From NCBI GenBank assembly GCA_025353925.1, contig JANXNV010000104.1, forward strand, positions 1 through 55,409: 55,409 nt of DNA, written 5' to 3'. This DNA is from Armatimonadota bacterium (GTDB lineage Bacteria > Armatimonadota > Armatimonadia > Armatimonadales > Capsulimonadaceae). Position numbers and translations under genes: made by a program. The notes under the pieces were generated by a model, which was not told the origin of the DNA, did not search any database, and worked only from the letters and a program-made list of their open reading frames with translations. Positions 49,004 to 55,409 of this stretch are shown piece by piece; the stretch's first letter is position 1; each line of letters opens with the position of its first letter.

Positions 49004-49650
49004 TCGGAGACCAGTGTCGGCAGCGGCTCAATTGCCGTGAGTGTCAGCACCGGCGAATAGAAGAAATAGTCGATACGGGCCTCCGGCACATCCGCCGGGT
49101 AAGTCAGGCGGCTGAGAGCAGCATCGGCATCCACAAGGCCCGTACGGGCCAGCAGAGTGCTTACGGCGGCACTCTCGGGGCCTTCATTGAAGTCGCCTCC
49201 AACGATTACGGGAGTTGACACAGCCGCGATCAGCTCGGACAGACGCGCCGCCTGCTTCTCGCGCTCCGCTCCGCTTAGACCCCAATGCGTGCAGAAGATC
49301 GTCAGCGGGGTCCCTTCCCAGTCGAGACACACTTGAAGCACGCCCCGCTGCTCCCGCACACTCGGCAGGAGATGGTTTCGCACCTCCAGTACCGGGAATC
49401 GCGAAGCGACCGCCACTCCGTACCCCCCTGGCCCGAGACGCAGATTGGCTTGAAACGTCAGAGTCATACCCAGGGCTTTTTGCAGCCGCCCCGGCTGATC
49501 CACGAATTTGCTTTGGGGCAGACGCTGATGGACTTCCTGAAACAAGACAATGTCAGGGGACAAGTCCGAGATTAAGTCCGCGATACGCTCAGTCGAGCGT
49601 ATGCCGTCGATCCCCCACCCGCCCCGGATATTGAACGTGACGATCTTCAT
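48946..49650 (-). CDS. Endonuclease/exonuclease/phosphatase family protein (soluble)
   Basis: The 234-residue protein is a compact EEP-fold domain. It begins at the fold with KIVTFNIRGGWGIDGIRST, has the Glu of the metal site in DIVLFQEVHQRLP, the IFCTHWGLSG strand, GGDFNEGPESAAV and the final SDHLPLAAEF. No signal peptide or membrane span is present. The substrate is unknown; related proteins hydrolyse phosphodiesters in DNA, RNA or lipid headgroups. It overlaps the upstream glycosyltransferase gene by 62 bases and the convergent membrane-protein gene by 58 bases. The ATG at 49650 is supported by the need for the first beta strand. Confidence 0.9.
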   Translation of the reverse strand: MKIVTFNIRGGWGIDGIRSTERIADLISDLSPDIVLFQEVHQRLPQSKFVDQPGRLQKALGMTLTFQANLRLGPGGYGVAVASRFPVLEVRNHLLPSVREQRGVLQVCLDWEGTPLTIFCTHWGLSGAEREKQAARLSELIAAVSTPVIVGGDFNEGPESAAVSTLLARTGLVDADAALSRLTYPADVPEARIDYFFYSPVLTLTAIEPLPTLVSDHLPLAAEFESLSRANVPK

Positions 49651-50983
49651 TTTTTCCCCTCAAAAATCCATCCTGCCGCAGCTCCCAAAATAGCAGCAGG
49701 TAAAACGGCACGTATTCAGCGATCGGGACCCACCAGTAGGACAACATCGAGACATAGTAGGTATACAAAAGTACGGATAGTCCGGTCAGCAGCACGAAAG
49801 CGTAGCGCGGTTTGTCGCTGATCAGCGGCACGAAGATGAGGGTCCACAGCAGGTACCACGGGAACAGCGTTGGGATGACCAGCAGCGTCACGCCAAGGAC
49901 GACAAACGCCCGCCGCAACAGGTCCGGGTACGAGGCGATGGGGCGGCGAGCCGACCAGTAGACGACCCCTAAAATTGCCGCGTCGGAAAGCTTGGCCGTA
50001 ACTTCATAGGCATACTTACTGGAGATCAAGGACAAAGCCATCGTGATCCAGTTGAATAGGCCCGAGTTGACGTGGACGTTCTCCAGGTACTGGCTCATCC
50101 CGTGCAGAAACTGCGGCAGATACACCCAGAGCGGCATGCCTAGGTACAGCAATCCAAAAATCGCCCAGATCAGGAGGGCTTTTCCATGTACCCGAACAAA
50201 CAGCGGCAGCAGCAGCAGCGCGAAGCCCTTAGTCAGCGCGGCGGCGACCAGTGCCAGCGCAGTCCAGACGACGGCTCGGCCTGGCCGCATCGCCAGGGTA
50301 AACGCGAGAAGCAGAAAGAAGACGCCCACGATGTCCTGATGCCCCGCCAGGCTTACTTCCGTAATCGGCAGAGGGCACCAGGCATACCAGATAATGCCTG
50401 TCAAGGGGCGGCCCAGCCGCCGCAGGATCGAGAGCAGCAGACCGATCACGCCGAAGTCGAAGAGCGTGTAGATGCACTTATAGCCGATGAGATTGTTGCC
50501 GAAGAGGGCATTTGCCAGTGCGAATATTCCCTGCGAGACGGGCATATAGATCGACTGGTAGCTTTTGTACTCCATCTGGTTCCAAAGCGGGTCCCTAAGG
50601 GAGCGCAGAGGCAGGGCATTGGGTGCCCAGTGGTAGGGGTTGATGCCGTGGAGCGTCAGCCGCCCGTCCCAGACATACAGCAGAATATCCGTGGAGAGCT
50701 GGGGCGGAGCGAAGACGACAATGAGCCGAAACACGGCCGCGCAGCCGAGAATCAGCGGCAGCAGAAAACGGGAGAACGCACGGGGCACGGCGGGCAGCAG
50801 CACGCCCGCGCCCAAGACATACAGCCCAAAGCAGAGACTGTAGAGCCCAAGATAGATCCAGACCGGGTTGAGTGGATACAGCAGGCGGCTGAGAAAGAAG
50901 TACAGGCCGACTAGGTCTGCGGCGACCAGACCCAGCCAGAGCAGAGGCAGCACGGACGGAGATTTCGGGTGGGTGCGGATCAC
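49589..50983 (-). CDS. GT-C-type polytopic membrane glycosyltransferase
   Basis: The 464-residue integral membrane protein has about 11-12 spans. Its first outer loop holds the GT-C-like acidic motif in PQLSTDILLYVWDGRLTLHG, followed by NPYHWAPNALPLRSLRDPLW. Enzymes of this fold (GT39/GT87/DUF2029-like) use polyprenyl-phosphate sugars on the outer face of the inner membrane. The GTG start at 50983 overlaps the stop of the thioredoxin-like gene in a GTGA arrangement; longer forms lie inside that gene. The C-terminal tail is polar and overlaps the phosphatase-fold gene by 62 bases. Its donor and acceptor are unknown. Confidence 0.85.
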   Translation of the reverse strand: MIRTHPKSPSVLPLLWLGLVAADLVGLYFFLSRLLYPLNPVWIYLGLYSLCFGLYVLGAGVLLPAVPRAFSRFLLPLILGCAAVFRLIVVFAPPQLSTDILLYVWDGRLTLHGINPYHWAPNALPLRSLRDPLWNQMEYKSYQSIYMPVSQGIFALANALFGNNLIGYKCIYTLFDFGVIGLLLSILRRLGRPLTGIIWYAWCPLPITEVSLAGHQDIVGVFFLLLAFTLAMRPGRAVVWTALALVAAALTKGFALLLLPLFVRVHGKALLIWAIFGLLYLGMPLWVYLPQFLHGMSQYLENVHVNSGLFNWITMALSLISSKYAYEVTAKLSDAAILGVVYWSARRPIASYPDLLRRAFVVLGVTLLVIPTLFPWYLLWTLIFVPLISDKPRYAFVLLTGLSVLLYTYYVSMLSYWWVPIAEYVPFYLLLFWELRQDGFLRGKNEDRHVQYPGRVGDRRHTLD

Positions 50984-51429
50984 GGTTTCAGATATGGCCT
51001 GACCGCTGCCGTCAGGCTTTGCGCCGTTTGCTGTCCGGAGAGTGTCCGTACCAGCTTCCCTCGTCGGTCGTAAATGAATGTTCGCGGCAGATCCCCCTGC
51101 CACGATGCGTCGAAAGCCGTGATAAAGTCCTGCGGGTCTGCACTTTGCTCCAGATAAACCGGAAAAGACGCTCCGGACTTCACGATAAAAGGCAGCACCT
51201 TGGCAGTTAAGTCTTTGCGAGAGTCTGCCGTGACCGCCAGCGTCTCCAGCCCCTGGGGTTTAAGCTGACGGCTGACACGTACGATGTCCGGGAACTCGGC
51301 GACACACGGGCCGCACCAGGTCGCCCAGAAGTTGACCAGTACGACATGCCCACGGCGGGCCGCGATGGCCTGTTTAATGGCCGCAGCGGTTGCCGGGATG
51401 ATAGCGGCCGTGTGTGCGTGGACGGGCAT
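50980..51429 (-). CDS. TlpA/ResA-like thioredoxin-fold protein
   Basis: The 149-residue protein has the thioredoxin active site VVLVNFWATWCGPCVAEFPD and ends FIYDRRGKLVRTLSGQQTAQ, typical of the TlpA/ResA group that reduces disulfides of cytochrome-maturation or periplasmic proteins. A signal peptide is not obvious at the chosen ATG 51429, which lies two bases after the stop of the redoxin gene. It may therefore be cytoplasmic, or the real start may lie inside the upstream gene. It is co-transcribed with the double peroxiredoxin upstream and the glycosyltransferase downstream. Confidence 0.87.
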   Translation of the reverse strand: MPVHAHTAAIIPATAAAIKQAIAARRGHVVLVNFWATWCGPCVAEFPDIVRVSRQLKPQGLETLAVTADSRKDLTAKVLPFIVKSGASFPVYLEQSADPQDFITAFDASWQGDLPRTFIYDRRGKLVRTLSGQQTAQSLTAAVRPYLKP

Positions 51430-51431
51430 AA

Positions 51432-52556
51432 CTATCCGCCCCGCTTGATCGAGCAGCCGAAGGCTTTGGCCTCGGGGCGGGCGACGGGCTTTCCAGCCAA
51501 AACAGCATCGAGCGCAGCCGAAAGCTCATGGGTTTTGACACTCGTCGGGTCCATGTCATTGTCGATCCGGCCATGGTAGACCAGCACACCCTGCTTGTCG
51601 ATGACATAGGTCTCCGGTGTCACATGGGCAGCGTAGGCATCGGCCACTTTATCGTCGGAGTCTTTCAGGATCGGAAACAGAAAAGCCTGCTGCTTCACAA
51701 AGTCGGCGACCTCTCGGGTCGGCTCAGTCGTGTTGGCATCGATTCCGGCAAACGCTACACCCAAGGCCGTATACTTCTTCGCCAGGGCGGCCATACGCGA
51801 ATTGTAAGCATTGGAGACCGGGCAGCGGGTCGAAACGAACAGCAGCACCGTGGCTTTTTTGGAGGCACCGAGTGAACTCAGGGACACGGGCTTGCCGGTC
51901 GTCGTGTCGGGAAGCGTGAAGCTCGGGGCCGCCTTCCCAACGACGGCGGGGCCGGACGCGGACGGGCTGAAGGAAGCCAGCGACGCACGCGCGGACTCAG
52001 AAGCTGCCGGATGGGCCTTGACCCACGCGACCCAGTCCTCACCGCAGGTCAGGAGATGCCCGTTGACGTTGGTATCGACATAGGCGACTTTCCCATCGGC
52101 TCCGATCAGATAGGTAACCCGGTTCGCAATCCCGACTCCGGGGATTAAGACTCCGTACGCCGCCGACATCTTTTTCTCCGTGTCGGCCAGCAGCGTGTAG
52201 GGGATGCCCTCTTTGGTGCAGAACGACTTATGAGATTTCGGGTCCTGAACACTCACACCGTACACGGTGACGCCGAGTGCTTTCAAATCTTTGTACGCGG
52301 AAGAAAGAGAGTGAGCTTCTAAGGTGCAGCCGCTTGTTCCGTCGGCGGGATAAAAAGCCAGCAGGACGGCTTTGCCTTTGTCCGAAGCGAGCGTGTGCAT
52401 TTGGCCGTCCTGATCCGGCAGGAAGTAGCTGGGGGCCGCCGTGCCGACGGCGGGTGCGGAGGCCTCCATCTTCGCCTTTGCCTGAGCGAAGGTGAAGGCC
52501 GCGACGACCGCTGCGGCAGTGGCGGCGACGATTCCGATTTTTTTGATGTTTGCCAT
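51432..52556 (-). CDS. Exported double peroxiredoxin/redoxin fusion
   Basis: The 374-residue precursor has a signal peptide (MANIKKIGIVAATAAAVVAA, cleavage near AQAKA). Domain 1 (about residues 35-180) is a Bcp-type peroxiredoxin: PSYFLPDQDGQMHTL, then FYPADGTSGCTLEAHSLSSA with the peroxidatic Cys. Domain 2 (about 215-365) is a second AhpC/TSA-like unit: PSFTLPDTTTGKPVSLSSLG and LLFVSTRCPVSNAYNSRMAA with a single Cys in the redox position. The Ala/Ser-rich linker is about 35 residues. It lies downstream of the Ppx/GppA gene and immediately before the thioredoxin-like gene, a likely electron donor. ATG 52556 is chosen because it gives the signal peptide. Confidence 0.88.
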   Translation of the reverse strand: MANIKKIGIVAATAAAVVAAFTFAQAKAKMEASAPAVGTAAPSYFLPDQDGQMHTLASDKGKAVLLAFYPADGTSGCTLEAHSLSSAYKDLKALGVTVYGVSVQDPKSHKSFCTKEGIPYTLLADTEKKMSAAYGVLIPGVGIANRVTYLIGADGKVAYVDTNVNGHLLTCGEDWVAWVKAHPAASESARASLASFSPSASGPAVVGKAAPSFTLPDTTTGKPVSLSSLGASKKATVLLFVSTRCPVSNAYNSRMAALAKKYTALGVAFAGIDANTTEPTREVADFVKQQAFLFPILKDSDDKVADAYAAHVTPETYVIDKQGVLVYHGRIDNDMDPTSVKTHELSAALDAVLAGKPVARPEAKAFGCSIKRGG

Positions 52557-52561
52557 AGGTG

Positions 52562-54184
52562 TTATACCGTTTCTAAGGGGGAAAAGTTCTCGGTCAAAGA
52601 CTGCACAGTGACCTCCAGCGGCAGCCGGAAGGTCTTCTCGAAGGCCGCCGCCTGTCCTTCCGCCGCCCAAAGCTCAAGCTGGGCGTCGGCAGTCGCCCGC
52701 AGGATCATCCGGACACGGTCAGGCCGGGTCAGCTTGACGCACTCGACTTCTTTGACCAGCATCAGATGGCTGCGGTCCAGGGCCTCCGCGAGGCGCAGGG
52801 CGCAGGAAAGCACACGGATCACGCGCTGGGTACGGGCATCAAGGCGGGCAAATCCAGCGTGTTTCAGCCGGGGGGTCGCTTTGCGATGGTAGAGTGCAAG
52901 GTTCGCGATAATCTCGATTTCCCGGTCATTGAAGCCCAGAAGCTCGGAGTGGCGTATCAGGTAGTATGAATGCTGCTGGTGATCAGTATGCGAGACGAAA
53001 AACCCGGCATCGTGCAGCAGGCCCGCGTATTCCAGCAGCTCCCGCGCCCGGCCATAGTCGTGCAGACCCAGTGCTTTCCACTGATCAAACAGCGAAAGGG
53101 CCAGAGAGACGATATGCGCGGCATGGACTTCATCCACGCCCGTTGCCCGCATGAGCTGGCGAATGGAGCGTCGCCGCGCCCCGCTGTCTTCCGGCGACGT
53201 CACCTCGCCGCGCCGCAGGCGGTCAACGATGATCCCCTCCCGCAGGCCCCGGTCACTGATCTTGATGGTCGCCGCCCCGACCGTCTCCATCACCGTCTGC
53301 AAAATCGCCGAGCCGCCGATAATGATGTCCGCCCGCTCCGGGTTGATGCCGGGGACCCGCCGCCGCTGCTCTATCGTCATCGCGCAGAGGCGTTTGGTCG
53401 CCGCCTGGACATCCGTCAGGGATAGTTCGTAGTTTCGGAGCGAAGTGGGAGTGGGAGTCGAGGAGGCCTGAACAATAATCTCCGCCAGATTCTGCGCCGT
53501 GCCCGATGAGCCGTACATTACGGAGAAGCCCGCTCGCCCGATGGCCCGCGCCGCCGGGGCGAGCAGGGAGCGGACATGACGCTGGAGTCCGGCCCAGGCA
53601 GCAGGCGAGACGGCCTTGGAAGTATCTACGACACCCTCCGAAGTCAGCCGAATCGCGCCCATTTTGAGGCTGTCTAGAAACGCATAACTCGCTCGGTCGC
53701 CGACGATCAGCTCTGTCGAGCCGCCGCCGATGTCCATAAACAAAGCACGCTTGCGGGCAGGCAGATCGATTCCGCTGACGACGCCTAGATAGATCAGTCG
53801 AGCCTCTTCCTGGCCGGAGATGATGCGCACATCAAGGTCGGCGAGGTCCCGGACACGCTTGACAAATTCATTGCTGTTGTCAGCCTCTCGGACGGCGGCG
53901 GTGGCGAGGGCGACGATCTCCTCCGCCCCATAGCCCCGCGCGACTTCTGCAAACCGGGCACAGACAAGTGCCCCCCGCGCAATCGCTTCCTCGGTCAGCG
54001 AATGCCCGCCATTTTCCGCAGCGCGGCCTTTTTTGCGTGGGAGCGGTTTGTCGAATTCCCCTTCGCCGAGGCGCACGACCTGCTTTTGGGAGGCAAGGGT
54101 GGTCCAGGTGCCGTTCGGCTGAACTTCCACCACGGCCAGGCGAACGGAGTTGGTGCCAATATCCATGGCGGCAAAGATACGCAT
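52562..54184 (-). CDS. Ppx/GppA exopolyphosphatase with HD domain
   Basis: The 540-residue protein has the acetate kinase/hsp70-like fold of the Ppx/GppA family, with the phosphate-binding IFAAMDIGTNSVRLAVVEVQ at the N-terminus and LFMDIGGGSTELIVGDRA. GFSVMYGSSGTAQNL and RADIIIGGSAILQTVMETV are further family blocks. The C-terminal third (about residue 330 onwards) is an HD-type domain with ARELLEYAGLLHDAGFFVSH and HSYYLIRHSELLGF. Such enzymes hydrolyse polyphosphate or pppGpp, linking it to stringent-response control. ATG 54184 is chosen as the fold begins there. A TATACT nine bases upstream and absence of a ribosome site suggest a leaderless transcript. Confidence 0.92.
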   Translation of the reverse strand: MRIFAAMDIGTNSVRLAVVEVQPNGTWTTLASQKQVVRLGEGEFDKPLPRKKGRAAENGGHSLTEEAIARGALVCARFAEVARGYGAEEIVALATAAVREADNSNEFVKRVRDLADLDVRIISGQEEARLIYLGVVSGIDLPARKRALFMDIGGGSTELIVGDRASYAFLDSLKMGAIRLTSEGVVDTSKAVSPAAWAGLQRHVRSLLAPAARAIGRAGFSVMYGSSGTAQNLAEIIVQASSTPTPTSLRNYELSLTDVQAATKRLCAMTIEQRRRVPGINPERADIIIGGSAILQTVMETVGAATIKISDRGLREGIIVDRLRRGEVTSPEDSGARRRSIRQLMRATGVDEVHAAHIVSLALSLFDQWKALGLHDYGRARELLEYAGLLHDAGFFVSHTDHQQHSYYLIRHSELLGFNDREIEIIANLALYHRKATPRLKHAGFARLDARTQRVIRVLSCALRLAEALDRSHLMLVKEVECVKLTRPDRVRMILRATADAQLELWAAEGQAAAFEKTFRLPLEVTVQSLTENFSPLETV

Positions 54185-54193
54185 ATGAGGAAG

Positions 54194-54199
54194 AGTATA
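54194..54199 (-). promoter_or_regulatory. -10 element (TATACT) of the Ppx/GppA gene
   Basis: On the minus strand TATACT lies nine bases before ATG 54184. Transcription from it would start about three bases before the ATG. No -35 is seen in the C-rich sequence upstream. Confidence 0.4.
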
Positions 54200-54220
54200 C
54201 CCGGAAGGTGGGGGGCGGGG

Positions 54221-54254
54221 GAACCCACCCGGCATTTCGCTGCCGGGTGGGTTC
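54221..54254 (-). terminator. Hairpin after the surface-type protein gene (probable terminator)
   Basis: A perfect 14-bp stem (54221-54234 with 54241-54254) closes a six-base loop, three bases after the stop of the 54258 gene. It lacks a T run on the minus strand, where the following sequence is C-rich, so termination would have to depend on the stem alone or on Rho. Confidence 0.5.
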
Positions 54255-54257
54255 CTA

Positions 54258-55409
54258 TTACCGGCTTGCCGTGAAGCGCGGGTTGATGGTCTCGTAGTAG
54301 AGATCCGCCGTGCCGTTGCGGGTGCTGTTCCAGAACAGCCAGATCTTGTGCGGGTAGTCAGGCTTGGCCGGCGTCGGCACAGCCAGCAGATCGTTGTAGG
54401 TGCTCGTGTCCAGGAATGCGGCGACATTGTTTTCGTTGATATGCTTGTCCATCGTCACCTTTGTGTCGACGACCATCGCCAGACCGGCAGGAGTATCGGT
54501 GGGCGGCGCACTGTCGACGTTGCTGACGGCCACATCCTGCCACTGAATGATGCACTTGAGAGGTGGCATCTGCACTCCTGACGGGTGAGCGTTTGTAACG
54601 GAACCCGCGGGCGTGTAGATAATCGTCGCCTCTTGCCCCTCCGTGATCGTTCCGGACGCACTGATCGGGAAGTAAATGCGTCCGAGGACGGCATCGACAT
54701 CCACCTGAGCGGTAATGTCCGCACCGCCGACTATTATGGACTTCACTTGCGTAATGCCGCCGATCACGGCAATCGGTCCATCCGGCTGGAAGACCGTCAG
54801 CCTCTGGGCTTTCTGGTAGAGAGTCGCCGAGGTGCTGTCTCCGCTGACGCCCGCTTTGCGCCAGAGATACCAGCGCTGGTCGGCCTGAACGCGGCCCAGG
54901 CCGGGGCCTTCGTTGGGTTTGAACGTCGGATCGAGGAATGTCACCACGCCGGTATCCGCCCGGCTGTCCTCGGTGATCCGCCGCGCCTGGGGCGTAAAGG
55001 TCGCCGTGACCGCCGTGGTCGGGGTCGTGACGAACCGGACCCGGCCCGTGCTGGTGTCCACATACAGCGTGTTCGTAAACGTGTTCAGCGTCCCCGGTGT
55101 CAGGCTGACCCCGGTGTAAACCAGCAGGCCGCTGGCCCGGTCAAACGTCACGTTCTTGAATTGAGGCTTAAAGGGAGCGACGGTATCGTAAAGCACCCCC
55201 ACCCCGCCGACCAGTACGTTCAGCCCGGCCGCGCGTGACCACGCCACATCCCGGGCCTGGAGCCAGCCGCCGATCGGCTTGAGCAGCTCCGTGACCTGCG
55301 AGAACGACTGCAGGACAAGCTGTGCATTGTTCCCGCCCGCTGCGCTGTCCGGCAGGTATCGGCAGGCGTAAAGGTCGGCGTTGCCGTCCGCCGCCGTCCC
55401 GGAGAACGT
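54258..55409 (-). CDS. Hypothetical surface-type protein, 5' truncated by the window edge
   Basis: The frame is open through the right edge of the window; the GTG at 55247 is internal. At least 383 residues are present. The visible part is beta-rich with many Thr, Val, Gly and Asp residues in short strand-loop patterns (for example LVYTGVSLTPGTLNTFTNTL and SIIVGGADITAQVDVDAVLG). The C-terminus reads PDYPHKIWLFWNSTRNGTAD, a phrase resembling strand and turn segments of carbohydrate-binding or WD-like propeller proteins. No catalytic motif was recognised. The composition suggests an extracellular or envelope protein, but the N-terminus is needed to tell. Confidence 0.7.
   Translation of the reverse strand, partial: TFSGTAADGNADLYACRYLPDSAAGGNNAQLVLQSFSQVTELLKPIGGWLQARDVAWSRAAGLNVLVGGVGVLYDTVAPFKPQFKNVTFDRASGLLVYTGVSLTPGTLNTFTNTLYVDTSTGRVRFVTTPTTAVTATFTPQARRITEDSRADTGVVTFLDPTFKPNEGPGLGRVQADQRWYLWRKAGVSGDSTSATLYQKAQRLTVFQPDGPIAVIGGITQVKSIIVGGADITAQVDVDAVLGRIYFPISASGTITEGQEATIIYTPAGSVTNAHPSGVQMPPLKCIIQWQDVAVSNVDSAPPTDTPAGLAMVVDTKVTMDKHINENNVAAFLDTSTYNDLLAVPTPAKPDYPHKIWLFWNSTRNGTADLYYETINPRFTASR

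Overview
The window reads as chromosomal DNA of a G+C-rich (roughly 60% by eye) diderm bacterium. A complete-looking lipid A and LPS-core gene set sits with BamA, Skp and TamB-like genes, so it has a true LPS outer membrane. A DUF1559-type prepilin-like protein ([20 protein letters not shown] leader, H-X9-DG tail), several Uma2-type nucleases, an EgtB/EgtD pair and a UbiD decarboxylase of the futalosine-menaquinone type together suggest Armatimonadota (Capsulimonas-like) or a relative. The taxonomic call is inference. No tRNA, rRNA, CRISPR array, transposase or replication origin was recognised.

Layout. 1-6.9 kb: a left-truncated carotenoid-desaturase-like flavoprotein, an A+T-rich orphan gene, an fdhD/phosphatase-fold pair on the minus strand, an NTF2-like protein, a soluble PAS histidine kinase with its OmpR-type regulator, and msrA with a strong terminator. 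6.9-38.1 kb: about 31 kb of minus-strand genes with almost no gaps, read from lipA (38.1 kb) down to a NurA-like gene (6.9 kb). The order is lipA, tamB-like, ECF sigma factor, bamA, skp, a lipoprotein, lpxD, lpxC, fabZ, lpxA, lpxB, a membrane methyltransferase, msbA, a DUF374 acyltransferase, lpxK, an Uma2 gene, an LpxL-like acyltransferase, three GT9 heptosyltransferase genes (one a tandem fusion), rfaE2, three further glycosyltransferases, kdsA and nurA-like. Many neighbours overlap by 4-35 bases. The cluster builds the lipid A precursor in the cytoplasm, extends its core, flips it with MsbA, and supplies outer-membrane protein assembly. The Kdo transferase, lpxH/lpxI and the Lpt transport genes are not in the window.

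38.2-44.0 kb: a prepilin-like gene with a near-consensus promoter, an 80-residue protein with a duplicated peptide, a second carotenoid-desaturase-like gene convergent with rsmG across a short palindromic repeat, and the ergothioneine genes egtB-egtD. 44.0-46.9 kb is an accessory-looking stretch: two small minus-strand proteins separated by a structured leader, and a divergent, more A+T-rich two-gene unit of an OLD/DUF3696-like ATPase coupled to a PIN-like protein, which may be a defence or toxin module.

46.9-55.4 kb: a UbiD-family decarboxylase with its own promoter, a 29-residue membrane peptide, a two-span membrane protein, a second EEP-fold phosphatase, a GT-C membrane glycosyltransferase, a TlpA-like thioredoxin, a double-peroxiredoxin fusion, a Ppx/GppA-HD protein, and a right-truncated surface-type protein.

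Points of most interest are the ATPase-PIN pair, an apparent ATC start codon on the response regulator, a palindromic repeat whose two ends supply the stop codons of two convergent genes, the ECF sigma gene between tamB and bamA, the fused heptosyltransferase, probable leaderless transcripts, and several unannotated small proteins. All product names come from reading motifs, without database searches.
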